A DNA stretch of 64,000 nucleotides from an uncultured Gemmata sp. (GTDB lineage Bacteria; Planctomycetota; Planctomycetia; Gemmatales; Gemmataceae), in assembly GCA_937924775.1 (NCBI GenBank), contig CALDUT010000001.1:620001-684000 (forward strand), in the 5' to 3' direction. This document shows positions 1 through 10,300 of the stretch, piece by piece. The notes under the pieces are model-generated. The model saw only the letters and a list, made by a program, of their open reading frames with translations, had not been told where the DNA came from and did not search any database. How positions within the stretch are numbered: position 1 is the stretch's first letter; every line of letters begins with the position of its first letter. The position numbers and the translations under genes were made by a program.

Positions 1-492
1 ATCGAAGTTCTCCTCCATGTCTACCCAGACACCCTGCTGGGCGTGGAGACCATCTATCGCACTTATCACTTTGGTATCTACGCGCCGCCGATTCCACTGA
101 TCGGCGAACCGCTCGTGCAACTACCCGATAACATTGGCGTCGATCTGCAAGTCAGCTACCCGCCGGGGCAACCGAATAAAAACTACGATATTCTGTTTGC
201 CCCCAGCGGCCAAACGGTTTTCACCGCCACAACTGCGACCAGCACTGGTACCCCCGCGAACACCCCCATCTTCCTGTGGGTCCGCGACTACACCAAAGTG
301 CCGGATATGTTACCGGCTTCCGTCTCGCCATTGGTCTACGATCCGCTGAAATTCCGCTTGGGCGGCGAGCAGCAGATTGTCGGTATCCGCAATGGCTATG
401 TCGGCACCGCTCCGGTGTTGTGGCCCAACGACGATGGAACCTATCCCCCGAATCAGAACCCGTTCTCACTGGCGTTGGGCCGCTTGAAGTGA
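1..492 (+). CDS. Hypothetical protein, C-terminal part (5' end outside window)
   Basis: The frame is open from base 1, so the gene starts upstream of the window; the ATG at 43 is internal. The visible 163 residues are rich in Pro, Gly, Thr and aromatic residues, as expected for the beta-rich C-terminal half of a secreted or pilin-like protein. I see no named domain. It is followed, same strand, by two genes with clear prepilin leader motifs and a large single-pass protein, so by context it is probably another pseudopilin-like subunit of the same locus. The family assignment is inference, because its N-terminus is not in view. Confidence 0.6.
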   Translation: MEVLLHVYPDTLLGVETIYRTYHFGIYAPPIPLIGEPLVQLPDNIGVDLQVSYPPGQPNKNYDILFAPSGQTVFTATTATSTGTPANTPIFLWVRDYTKVPDMLPASVSPLVYDPLKFRLGGEQQIVGIRNGYVGTAPVLWPNDDGTYPPNQNPFSLALGRLK

Positions 493-586
493 TGGCGGGC
501 GTATTGGGGGGACTTCGCATATCCGACCATATGATTGATGGACGCTGCACCGCATAACAGTGCGTGGACAGCCTGAGGGGGAACTG

Positions 587-1567
587 ATGATCCGCACCGC
601 TCTGTTGCGCCGCTCCGGCTCATCCTTGATGGAAGTGCTGGTCGCGTTTGGGATCTTGGGAATCGCTGTGACGAGCGTCATCACGCTCTTCCCGTTCTCA
701 GCCCTGACGATCGGTCAGGCCCTCCGCGACGACCGCACGACCACCTGCGCTCTCATCGCCGATGGTCAGATTCGCGATATTCACCGCCGGTATGTTGTAG
801 AGTTGGGTGATCAGACAACGGAAGCGTACTACCATTTCATGGATAATCCGTGGTATCCACAGATTCCTCTGGATACCGAACCCCTCCGGCCGCTGCCGCG
901 CGATACCACGGAACCCAGCTACCCGGTTTACGTCGATCCGATGGGTATCTTCGCCGGCCGTCAGGCCGTGGGCGATAACGGCGAAACCCGCATTCCGCGG
1001 GTCAACCTCAACTTCCTCCAGAACGACCGGATGGCCCTGCGTTACTGTAGCTTGCTCGATAGCCTGTCGTTCGACGACGACGGGATGGTGCAACCCAACT
1101 TCGATATGCGCGAACTGCGCTACAACTGGGCGTGGATGCTTCAACGCCCGGTGAACCGCGACCGCCACACGGTCCGCGTTCAGGTGGTGGTATACAACAA
1201 CCGCGCCCATCAGTACCGGCCACCAGGTAGCGAAGCGGTGGTGCCGGCGTTTTTCACACCCGGCCAGACCGCGATTGTCAACGTGCCGCGGGGGGCGGAT
1301 GTCCGCAAGGGCAATTGGGTTCTCGATGGCACGCTAGTGGGTACCGAGCAAACTCCCAATGGCCCAGCACCCCGTCTTATTCGCAATGCCGAATTCTACC
1401 GGGTGCTGAGCGTGACGGAAGTGGGGAACAGCTTGGCTTTGGAAGTTCACAGGCCGATCACCCGGGCCGATGGCGGATCGTTGCCCTACACAGGTGTTTT
1501 GGTCAGCATTCCCGGAATCGCGGATGTGTTCGAAATTCCATCCCTGGTGGGACGCGTCGAGCGGTAG
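587..1567 (+). CDS. Prepilin-type N-terminal cleavage/methylation protein
   Basis: Predicted 326-residue pseudopilin. The leader is short and basic, followed by the prepilin peptidase-type motif SSLMEVLVAFGILG, with the Glu that becomes residue +5 and a hydrophobic helix of about 20 residues. The rest is a globular, mostly beta domain with no recognisable catalytic motif. Proteins of this kind are processed by a PilD-type peptidase and build type II secretion or type IV pilus-like filaments. I chose the ATG at 587 over the GTG at 560 because GAGGGGGAA lies just upstream and the leader then has normal length. It lies 94 bases after the preceding gene and 64 bases before the next, so probably one operon. 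GspI/GspV-like identity is likely but not certain. Confidence 0.75.
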   Translation: MIRTALLRRSGSSLMEVLVAFGILGIAVTSVITLFPFSALTIGQALRDDRTTTCALIADGQIRDIHRRYVVELGDQTTEAYYHFMDNPWYPQIPLDTEPLRPLPRDTTEPSYPVYVDPMGIFAGRQAVGDNGETRIPRVNLNFLQNDRMALRYCSLLDSLSFDDDGMVQPNFDMRELRYNWAWMLQRPVNRDRHTVRVQVVVYNNRAHQYRPPGSEAVVPAFFTPGQTAIVNVPRGADVRKGNWVLDGTLVGTEQTPNGPAPRLIRNAEFYRVLSVTEVGNSLALEVHRPITRADGGSLPYTGVLVSIPGIADVFEIPSLVGRVER

Positions 1568-1631
1568 CTGTTGCGATAGCGTAAATTCTTGCAAAATAAT
1601 CACTTATGGCTTGCCAACAACGAGGTGAGCG

Positions 1632-2681
1632 ATGCGATATCCCCATCCCCCCCGCCGCGGGGTGACCCTAGTTGAACTGATGGTCGCCTCCGCCATGTGC
1701 ATCATGGGCATGTGGCTTTTGACCTGGCTGTATCAGCAAGGCTTAGAAAGCTTCCGGCAAGCCCGCGCCCAATCGGAACTGATGGCCGGCGAGCGGACCG
1801 TCGTCACCTTGCTGACGCGTGACTTGAAACAGAGTATGTTCCGCGATGAAGACAACAAGCCCAACCGCGGACGGCGACTGAGTGACCAAACCAAAGGCCT
1901 TCTGGACGGCACTTTCACCCCGCCGCGTGGTGGCTACTTCCACGCCCGCAGCCATCCCAATCAGTGGGAAGGCCAAGACCCCGAAGGTTTTGATTCCTGG
2001 CGGTGCGTGGATCACTACTTGGCCTTCACCGTCATCTTACCGGGAGGAGCGAACCACCAGCAATTCGCGGCGGAACTGATTCCCGGTGGCCCCCAAGTTT
2101 TCGGAACCGCCGCCGAAGTCCTGTATTTCCTCATGCCAAGTGGCCAAACCCCCGGCGGCACCCCGCTTTACAAACTCTACCGCCAACAGCGGCTGCTCGC
2201 TATCTCCAGCGACGACGCCACGTTCTTCAACAAACGCATCAGTGGATTGTTGCAGCCGCTCGAACCCCTTCCGCGCACCGAGGTTCAAAACCTGTTGAAC
2301 CAAGCCTTGGTCATGAAGTTGCCAAACAAGACGGAAATCGCGACCCTGGGCGATCTAACCAACCCGGCGTTGCGGCGGCCCCCCTATGACCCGATTGACC
2401 CTGGCTCGCCCCGCTATGGCGAAGACTTGCTGATGTCGAACGTCCTGTCGTTCGAAGTGAAATTCACTGGTCCTCGACGTGTGTTCGGCCCCGGGCAAGA
2501 GTGGCCCACGCCCTTTGGAGCCAATCCCGATTATCCCTACGATTTCCTCCCCGGTACTGGGGAATTCGATACGCATGTGAACCCGCCGCCGATTCGCATC
2601 ACCGGGGTGCAAATTCGCCTGCGGGCCTACGAACCCCAGACCCGGGTGACGCGACAAACTACCATCGTCATCGACCTTTAA
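1632..2681 (+). CDS. Prepilin-type protein, GspJ/PulJ-like
   Basis: 349-residue pseudopilin. The N-terminus has a basic leader, RRGVTLVELMVASAM, with conserved Glu+5, then a hydrophobic helix. The following stretch (GLESFRQARAQSELMAGER, then a threonine/aspartate-rich helix) resembles the GspJ/PulJ start, where minor pseudopilins carry a long amphipathic helix before a beta domain. GspJ is a tip subunit of the type II secretion pseudopilus. An SD-like CGAGGTGAG precedes the ATG. Its placement between two other prepilin-like genes supports a minor pseudopilin role; the exact subunit name is inference. Confidence 0.75.
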   Translation: MRYPHPPRRGVTLVELMVASAMCIMGMWLLTWLYQQGLESFRQARAQSELMAGERTVVTLLTRDLKQSMFRDEDNKPNRGRRLSDQTKGLLDGTFTPPRGGYFHARSHPNQWEGQDPEGFDSWRCVDHYLAFTVILPGGANHQQFAAELIPGGPQVFGTAAEVLYFLMPSGQTPGGTPLYKLYRQQRLLAISSDDATFFNKRISGLLQPLEPLPRTEVQNLLNQALVMKLPNKTEIATLGDLTNPALRRPPYDPIDPGSPRYGEDLLMSNVLSFEVKFTGPRRVFGPGQEWPTPFGANPDYPYDFLPGTGEFDTHVNPPPIRITGVQIRLRAYEPQTRVTRQTTIVIDL

Positions 2682-2738
2682 ACCGTGGTGCCGCCCCGGC
2701 GACCCAACGATTTTCGCAGACACTCGGAGAATACTGTC

Positions 2739-5700
2739 ATGGTCCGGTCCTTGGCGCGTTCGTACCGACTTCCGCCGCGACGCGGAACGAGCTTCATCCT
2801 CATCGTCGTCGCCATGGTGGCCCTCTTTGCCGCCGTCGGCACCGCGTACGCCCTCTTTGCCCTGCGGGAAGCCAAATTAGCGATTCTCCGCAAAGACGCC
2901 ATGGGAGCCTCGGGAAGTACCGAACCCACGGCCCCCGATCCGACCGATACCGTCAACCGCTTCTTGGGCACCCTCATCTACGATGCCGATTATAACGACG
3001 TCACCAACGGGCTGCGCGGTCACAGTCTGGCCCGTTCGATGTACGGCTACGATGCCCTCAACCCCTTCAACACCATCCCGTGGAACGGTGTGGGTATTTT
3101 CCATGAAGCCAACGCCTACGGCGATCGGGCTTTGCAAGTGAATTACGCGAACGTCCGCATCGGCGGCAACCCGGTGCTCCTCGACCCCGAGTATATGGGC
3201 CTGCGTCCGTTCGATGCCAACGGCAACCCACTGCCCTTCGACCCGACCAGCCGCGTCTACATCGGTAAAAACGCCGGTTACAGCTACCCAGATATGAAGG
3301 ATTTCTTCCTGGCGCAGGTCGATGCCGCCAGCGGACGGGTGCTGGTGCCGTCGTTCTACCGGGCGTGGCAGTTCGGCCCCCTCCATCCCAATAATCCCAA
3401 CTGGATCAACGCCAACGGCCGGTTGCTCACGCTGCGTCCCCGCCCCGCGGAACACCCGCGGTTTCCGCGCGTGCCCGCCAATGCCGATGGAACCTTCACC
3501 GGCGATGTGAAAAACCACGTCGGTGCTCCCGGCGGCAACGACAGCCTCTGGATCGATATTGGCGCTCCGGTCCTGAAGTTGGCCAACGGCCAGCGGGTCA
3601 AACCCCTGGTCGCTCCGCTCATTTTCCCGCTCAATGGCTTGTTCAACGCCAGCACCCACGGCAATCTCTACGGACCGGGAGGCACGCATGTGTCGTACAG
3701 TGGCTTGGGTCCGTGGGAAGTGAATTTCGCTCCGGTATTCTCGCTCGAAACTGAACGGCAGCAATTGATCAGCTTGCGTAGCCTGCCCCAGCAACGCAAT
3801 GGCCTCATCACGTCGCGGGCATTCGACCCGTACACGGCCGGCCGGCCCATTCCCAACTATGCCCCCGTGGCGTGGCAGCCGGCCAATAGCACATCGATCA
3901 CTTATCCCATCGGCAACAGTATCACCGGGTTGCCCACCTTCGTCAGCATGCAATTCGATAATAGCGCGCTGCCGAATCATCCGTCGCTCTTCAACGCCAA
4001 CGAATGGCCGGGAACGGTACCGCCCGGGGGGGGCAACAACCGGCGCGTGTACCCCCTGACCGACATCAAACGCTTCCACGCCGGCTATGCGCTCACCCCG
4101 GATTGGTATTCGCAGGCCGAAATGGCGATCCGCGCCCCCGTGGCCCTCAAAGGCGTGACGCCGTTCACCACCGCCATCGAACAAACCACCGCCTTGGGCT
4201 ACCGGCTGGACCCCGCCCATGGCCGCCGCGGGCTCTTGACCCCCTTCAGCTTCGATCTGGACCGCCCCAAACTGATACCCAATTTCTTGCAAGGCACACT
4301 CGTTCTCCGCGCCAACGAACGGAAACCCCACCCCGCGACGGTAGCGGAATATCCCACGCCGCAACCCATCGACCCCGCCACCAGCGACTTTGCTGGTCCG
4401 ACCCGCTGGGCCAACATCCGAGCAATTCTCGGCTCCATCGACCTCAATCGACCGCTGACCGACTACCGGAATCCGAACAGTCTGAATGCCCCGCTGGCCC
4501 CCACTAACCTCGGCCATGTCGTTCAAGCCGACATCGATCGCCGTAAGTTCGCTCACGACATCTTCATTCGCCTGGCCGCGGCCACCGGCGCAGCCCTCAC
4601 CATCAATCCCGTAGCGACCGAGTACCCACAGTATCAATACGCAATTCCCCCCAATATCACCCCCGAGCAGTTCAACGCCCTCCGGTACCTGGCCCAAGTG
4701 GCCGTGAACATCGTCGATTACATCGACAACGACGACATCGCCACCCTGTTCGTCTGGAATCCGGTCAATGGTAATCCGAACGACCCGGCCAACTTCATGC
4801 CGGCCGACATTGGCAATCATGTGGTCTTTGGTGTGGAGAAGCCGCGGTTGGTGATCAACGAAGTGTATAGCGAAATCACCAACGACCCGGCCGACCCGGT
4901 CGAAGAACCCGACGGCATGGGCGGCAAACGCCCGTTGCGGGCCGATGCCCGGGCGCACGTCCGCTTCTGGGCCGAATTGCTCAATCCCACGTCCAATCTG
5001 GGCCCCAATAGCCCATTGGGAACAGGCGGGGTGACCTTAGGGGCCTACCGCCTCGAAATCGCCCGCGCCACCCGCGGGGCGGATGATTTGGCCTCGTTCC
5101 TCAACAATCACGCGAATGTCACCGGCAGCTTCGCCCTCGGTCAACAGCCGGACATCGTCTATCCCCTGCCCAATTTGCCCGCGGGGGCCCTCGTTCAACC
5201 AAATAACGGCCTGTACGACCCCAGCGGCAATCCGGCCAATGGTGTGGTTCTGCTTGGCCCCACCATCAACAACGCCAAACCCAGCGAGTTCAACCCCAAT
5301 ACGACGGTGGCCCCGTGGACGAATCTGATTCTCGCGCCGCCCCCCCCGGCCGCGCCCCCCGGCGGCCCCTACAACGGCATGACCTATACGATTCCCATGC
5401 CTCCTGTCGCCCAGCTGGCCAGCCCCGAACTGAAACGGCATGTGGTGCTGCTGCGGCGGTTGGCCAACCCCTATCTGCCGGAAAGCCCCACCAATCCGTA
5501 CATCACGGTGGACAAGATGGACTTTGTCCCCGCGTTTGATGCCGTCACCCGGGCGGCCAATCAGAGCGAACCGCGGGCCCCACGGGCGATGATGAATGCC
5601 GATGGCTACGACCCCATCGGCGAACGCTTCGCCATCGGGAAGGTTCAGCCCTACGCGGGCCTGTCGGTCGCCACGGTGCCCCCCGGAGCCGGAAATTACA

Positions 5701-7193
5701 ACCAATATGTCTTCCCCGCGTCGATGGTCTTACCGCAGCAGGTGGCCCATGCGAACGAACCACAGCACACTCTTGGCCGTCACAATGGTCTGCCCGCGGG
5801 GGGGCCGCCGGTGGCCAGCTACAGAGCTAATCCCGCGCCCACTCTGGCCAATGGGGAAACACTCAAAACCCCCTTCGATTGGCTTGTTCACCTCGACCGG
5901 CCGCTCGTCAACCCTCTCGAACTCCTTGAGGTCCGCGACTCCAAGCCGCACATGGTCACCGAGGAATTTGTGCAGGTGAACCCCAACCCGTCCAATAACA
6001 ATCCTGCTTTGACCTACGATATCGGGCGGGTGCGTTGGTACGGCCCCCTACCGGGCGATCCGCAGCCAACGGTGATGTTCCGCGGCTTAGAAATGCTCAG
6101 TGTGAAACCCCACATCACCGGGGTGCCCCACGGTGGCCGCGTGCCAGGTAAGATCAACCTCAACGCGGTGACCGACAAACGGATTCTTGTAGGATTACTG
6201 GACCCCCAACCGGGCAATACCTTCGACGTTCAACATTATCTGACGCCGCAGGTGTGGCAACAGTGGTTCGCCAGCCGCAACGGCGTGCAAACGGTGACGC
6301 TGCCAAGTGGAACACTGGTGGAAGTCGCAGCGCCGGTCGTACCCAGTGTCTACGAGCGTGCCGACGGTACCAGCCGGCCCTTCCTCGCCTTCGGGGCCCC
6401 ACTGGCCGGCCCCAACGGCATGGCCTTCCTCACCGGTAGCAACATTGAACATACCATCTTCCGCCACAATCCCGCGGCCCCCGGCACGCCGCCGCTCCTG
6501 TTTGCCAACCGCAATAGCCGAGGTCCGGGGGGAACAAACTACGGTGACGCTCAGCCGGATGGCCCGCTCTACGCCCAGGCCGAACCGGTGCGCAAAATGA
6601 TCAACAACATCACCACCGTCAACCATCAATATGTGGTGATGATGACCATCGGTTACTTCGACGTGGTGGCCGATACCCTCGCCACGGGGGAACCCGGCCC
6701 CCAGTTGGGTGCCGAAGCGTTCATCGCCGTTCCTGGCGATATGCGGCAGAAATTCATCGCCGTGGTGGACATGACGAAAATGGCCCTCGACGCCAACGCC
6801 AACACCGCGGCCACGGTCCAGCCGTTCTTCACCAGTTTGGAAGCGACCACCCGCCCCACCCCCACCGGCACCGGTGTACTGCAAATGGATTTCGTCGGCT
6901 ACGATGCCACGAACCCGACCAATCCAACGTTGTACATCGCCTCGGATGGGGAGTTGGTGCCGATTCGCGCGAATACGCCGCTGGTTCTCGGCTACGGCAG
7001 CGACCAGCAGGTGGTGACGGTGACCTCGGTGGATGGCCCCGGCGTTGTTTCGGTAACGGGGCTAACGCATACGGCGTGGGCGGGAACGTGCGTGTCGAAC
7101 GTGCGGCCCGGCTATCCTGGTCCGCAGCCCAGCTTCCGCTTCGACGACCGGAAGTACCAACCGGTGGTCCCGTACATCGAGCGCCTGCGCTAA
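2739..7193 (+). CDS. Very large single-pass, GspK-like surface protein
   Basis: 1484-residue protein. A basic N-terminus, LPPRRGTSFILIVVAMVALF, leads into one transmembrane helix at about residues 12-40, like the N-terminus of GspK-type pseudopilins but without a clear Glu+5. The remaining 1440 residues are Pro/Asn/Gly-rich and predicted extracytoplasmic, with no repeat or catalytic motif that I recognise. GspK proteins are normally about 300-350 residues, so this is about four times longer. Start chosen at ATG 2739 (preceded by CTCGGAGA) rather than the upstream GTG at 2685. It closes the prepilin-gene run and is followed at once by a strong hairpin. Function unknown; a surface or filament-tip role is inferred from context. 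Confidence 0.65.
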   Translation: MVRSLARSYRLPPRRGTSFILIVVAMVALFAAVGTAYALFALREAKLAILRKDAMGASGSTEPTAPDPTDTVNRFLGTLIYDADYNDVTNGLRGHSLARSMYGYDALNPFNTIPWNGVGIFHEANAYGDRALQVNYANVRIGGNPVLLDPEYMGLRPFDANGNPLPFDPTSRVYIGKNAGYSYPDMKDFFLAQVDAASGRVLVPSFYRAWQFGPLHPNNPNWINANGRLLTLRPRPAEHPRFPRVPANADGTFTGDVKNHVGAPGGNDSLWIDIGAPVLKLANGQRVKPLVAPLIFPLNGLFNASTHGNLYGPGGTHVSYSGLGPWEVNFAPVFSLETERQQLISLRSLPQQRNGLITSRAFDPYTAGRPIPNYAPVAWQPANSTSITYPIGNSITGLPTFVSMQFDNSALPNHPSLFNANEWPGTVPPGGGNNRRVYPLTDIKRFHAGYALTPDWYSQAEMAIRAPVALKGVTPFTTAIEQTTALGYRLDPAHGRRGLLTPFSFDLDRPKLIPNFLQGTLVLRANERKPHPATVAEYPTPQPIDPATSDFAGPTRWANIRAILGSIDLNRPLTDYRNPNSLNAPLAPTNLGHVVQADIDRRKFAHDIFIRLAAATGAALTINPVATEYPQYQYAIPPNITPEQFNALRYLAQVAVNIVDYIDNDDIATLFVWNPVNGNPNDPANFMPADIGNHVVFGVEKPRLVINEVYSEITNDPADPVEEPDGMGGKRPLRADARAHVRFWAELLNPTSNLGPNSPLGTGGVTLGAYRLEIARATRGADDLASFLNNHANVTGSFALGQQPDIVYPLPNLPAGALVQPNNGLYDPSGNPANGVVLLGPTINNAKPSEFNPNTTVAPWTNLILAPPPPAAPPGGPYNGMTYTIPMPPVAQLASPELKRHVVLLRRLANPYLPESPTNPYITVDKMDFVPAFDAVTRAANQSEPRAPRAMMNADGYDPIGERFAIGKVQPYAGLSVATVPPGAGNYNQYVFPASMVLPQQVAHANEPQHTLGRHNGLPAGGPPVASYRANPAPTLANGETLKTPFDWLVHLDRPLVNPLELLEVRDSKPHMVTEEFVQVNPNPSNNNPALTYDIGRVRWYGPLPGDPQPTVMFRGLEMLSVKPHITGVPHGGRVPGKINLNAVTDKRILVGLLDPQPGNTFDVQHYLTPQVWQQWFASRNGVQTVTLPSGTLVEVAAPVVPSVYERADGTSRPFLAFGAPLAGPNGMAFLTGSNIEHTIFRHNPAAPGTPPLLFANRNSRGPGGTNYGDAQPDGPLYAQAEPVRKMINNITTVNHQYVVMMTIGYFDVVADTLATGEPGPQLGAEAFIAVPGDMRQKFIAVVDMTKMALDANANTAATVQPFFTSLEATTRPTPTGTGVLQMDFVGYDATNPTNPTLYIASDGELVPIRANTPLVLGYGSDQQVVTVTSVDGPGVVSVTGLTHTAWAGTCVSNVRPGYPGPQPSFRFDDRKYQPVVPYIERLR

Positions 7194-7214
7194 GTTGAAT
7201 AAATACAAGACTTT

Positions 7215-7241
7215 ACGGCGAGCCACAGCTTGGCTCGCCGT
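7215..7241 (+). terminator. Rho-independent-type hairpin after the pseudopilin operon
   Basis: A perfect 10-bp inverted repeat, ACGGCGAGCC / GGCTCGCCGT, with a 7-base loop, begins 22 bases after the stop of the large surface-protein gene. Only a short T-run (TTT) follows, so it may be a weak intrinsic terminator or an mRNA-stabilising hairpin. It separates the pseudopilin genes from mfd. Confidence 0.6.
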
Positions 7242-7366
7242 GTTTCCTGGGCTTCTTGGCGTAAGAAGGCCAGCGAACCCGGCCGCCCGGTCGCGGCCAT
7301 TTCCCTCCCCGCGTGCACTTCGGGGTTCCGCTTTCGTTATAAAATGGCGGAAATCAGGAGATGGTC

Positions 7367-10300
7367 ATGACGACGGCGACAGCGAAATCGCCGGCGGATG
7401 CCGGCTTGCGCGCCCTGACGGCCGAACTGCGTCAGGCGGAGGGATGGCCAGAACTGTGCGCATCCCTCCGCAGGCGGCGGAGCGGTACCCTCGATGGGGC
7501 GTGGGGTTCATCGGCCGCCTTGGTGGTGGCGGCCTTGGCCGAAGAGGCCCCAGGGCCGCTGATGGTCGTTGTCCCCAGCCCCGCGGATGTTGGCCCGTGG
7601 GTGGAGGACATCGCCACCTTCAGTGACACGCGACCGGCGGTGCTGGAAGCCCTCGACACCTGGCCGGCACAGCCGAGCTTGGGGAAAGTCCATCCGATTG
7701 TTGCAGCCCGCTTACGGCTGTTGCAACAACTGCTGCACGAACCGCCGAAAATTGTGGTCGCGTGTGCCGCGGCGGTTTGCCAACCGGTGCCCGCGCGGGC
7801 CGAACTGCTCGCCGAAGGCCGGCTCATCACCACCGGCGACATTATTGAACCAACGGAACTGGCCGAATGGCTTGTAACACACGGTTACAAGCGGGTGGAG
7901 GCGGTGGAATACCCTGGCGAGTTCAGCAAACGCGGCGGCATCTGCGACATCTTCCCGCCCGATCACGCCGATCCGGTGCGGCTCGAATTCTTCGGTGATG
8001 AAGTAGAGAGTCTGCGCACTTTCTCCGTTGGCAGTCAACGCAGCCTCGAGACGAAAACGCGCGTGCGGCTTTTGCCCGTGCAATCCCCGGCCGACGCTGC
8101 GGCATTGGCCCGCGGCGCGATCACCGATTACTTACCGGAGATGACGTGGGTGGTGTTGTGCGAGCCGCGGGAGTTGAAAGACCAGGTGAAGCAATTCCAC
8201 GAGCGGGTCACCAGTACCGGGGATCTGTTCACGCCCGAAGAGACGCTGGCCCAACTGCTGCAGCGGCCCAATGTGGTGATGTCGGCATTGCCCCATGTCA
8301 GTGTCGAAGTCGCGGTTCACCTGCGGGTGGAATCGGTCGAGCGTTTCAGCGGCAGCGTTCACCGCGTGCGGGAGGAACTCGACGCCATCGCCCATACCAG
8401 GACCCAGCGCGTTCTGATCGCCTGCCAAACGGAAGCTGAAGTTCATCGGCTCACGGAGGTGCTGATGGCGGGCCAATTGGCCCAATCGCACCGTTTGCAA
8501 CTGGTGTTAGGGCACGTCCGCGCCGGTTTCCGGCTGGTGGATCGCGGCGTCGTTGTGTTGGGTAGCCATGAGCTGTTTCACAAAGATCTGCTGCCACCGG
8601 GGGTGAAAGTTGCCAGGCCATCGAGCCGCACCATCGAATCGCGGGCGATCGACTCGTTTCTGGATCTCAATGAGGGCGATTATGTTGTACACATTGCGCA
8701 CGGGATTGCCCGCTTCCGCGGCATGACGATGCTCGAAAAGACGAGCGACCCCCGCGACGAAGCCCCCGCACCGGGAGCTCCCCCCCCGATGGCCTACGAA
8801 GAGAACCTCATCCTCGAATTCCGCGACGGGGTGTTGTTGTATGTCCCGGCCACACGCATCGATCTGGTCCAGAAATACGTCGGCGGCTCACAGGCGGAAC
8901 CGGAGCTGAGCAAACTCGGTGGCACTGCGTGGGGCCGCAAGAAAGAGAAGGTCGCAGACGCTGTGCGTGACATGGCCGCGGAGATGCTACAAATTCAGGC
9001 CCTGCGGCAGGCCGTACCCGGTTATGCCTTTGCCCCTGACAGCGAATGGCAAAAGGAGTTTGAAGCCGCCTTTCCGTTCCAGGAAACCCCCGATCAGCTT
9101 TCGGCCATCGCCGAGGTCAAAGCCGATTTGGAGAAGGCCAAGCCCATGGATCGGCTCTTGTGCGGTGATGTGGGGTATGGGAAAACGGAAATTGCCATCC
9201 GCGCTGCTTTCAAAGTCGTCGATAACGGGAAGCAAGTGGCGATTCTCGTGCCCACGACGGTATTGGCGGAGCAACACTACCGCACGTTCAGTCAGCGGTT
9301 TGCGGAATATCCCTTCGTTGTCGATGTGGTCAATCGCTTCAAAAGCCCAGCTCAGCAGAAAGAAACCCTCCAGCGGCTCGCGACTGGTGAAATCGACGTG
9401 ATTGTGGGGACCCATCGCCTGTTGTCGAACGATGTCGTGTTCAAGGATTTGGGGCTGGTGGTGATCGACGAGGAGCAACGCTTTGGCGTCGAGCACAAGG
9501 AAAAGCTCAAGCGAATGCGGGCCATGGTGGACGTTCTGACCATGACCGCAACGCCCATTCCGCGGACGTTGCACACGGCCCTCCTGGGCCTTCGCGAAAT
9601 CAGCAATCTCGAAACGCCACCACCCGATCGCCAACCGGTGGAAACGCGGATCATCCGCTGGGACGATCAACTCATTCGCCACGCCATTCTGCGGGAAATG
9701 AACCGGGGTGGGCAGGTGTACTTCGTCCACAATCGCGTTCATAACATCCACGACATCGCCGACAATGTTCGCATTCTGGTGCCGGAAGCGAAAGTCGTCG
9801 TCGGCCACGGGCAGATGGACGCCCGCGCTCTGGAAAAAGCGATGATGGCCTTCGTCCGCAAACAAGCCGATATTCTCGTAGCGACCACCATCATCGAAAG
9901 CGGTCTGGATATTCCCAATGCTAACACCATCTTCATCGACGATGCCGACATCTACGGGCTGGCCGACCTGCACCAACTGCGGGGCCGTGTCGGCCGTTCG
10001 AAACACCGGGCGTATGCGTATTTCATCGTCAATCCGCTCAAGATGCTCAATCCCGCCGCGCAACGACGGCTCAAAGCCATCGAGGAATTCACGGAATTGG
10101 GCGCAGGCTTCAAGATCGCGATGCGGGATTTGGAGATTCGCGGGGCCGGCAACATCCTGGGTCCCGAACAGAGTGGGCACATCGCCGCAGTCGGTTATGA
10201 ACTCTACTGCCAGCTTTTGGAAAATGCCGTGCGGGCGCTCCAGCATCAGCCGCCCCGTGTCCTGGTGGAAGTGAATGTCGATTTACCCTGGCCGGCGTAT

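Noticed and set aside
2877-4958. A 693-codon open frame antisense to the large surface protein
   Set aside because: It lies wholly inside the strong pseudopilin-operon gene, has low-complexity Gly/Val/Arg content and no ribosome site; a GC-rich shadow.
8987-10246. A 419-codon antisense frame within mfd
   Set aside because: Shadow of a well-supported helicase gene.
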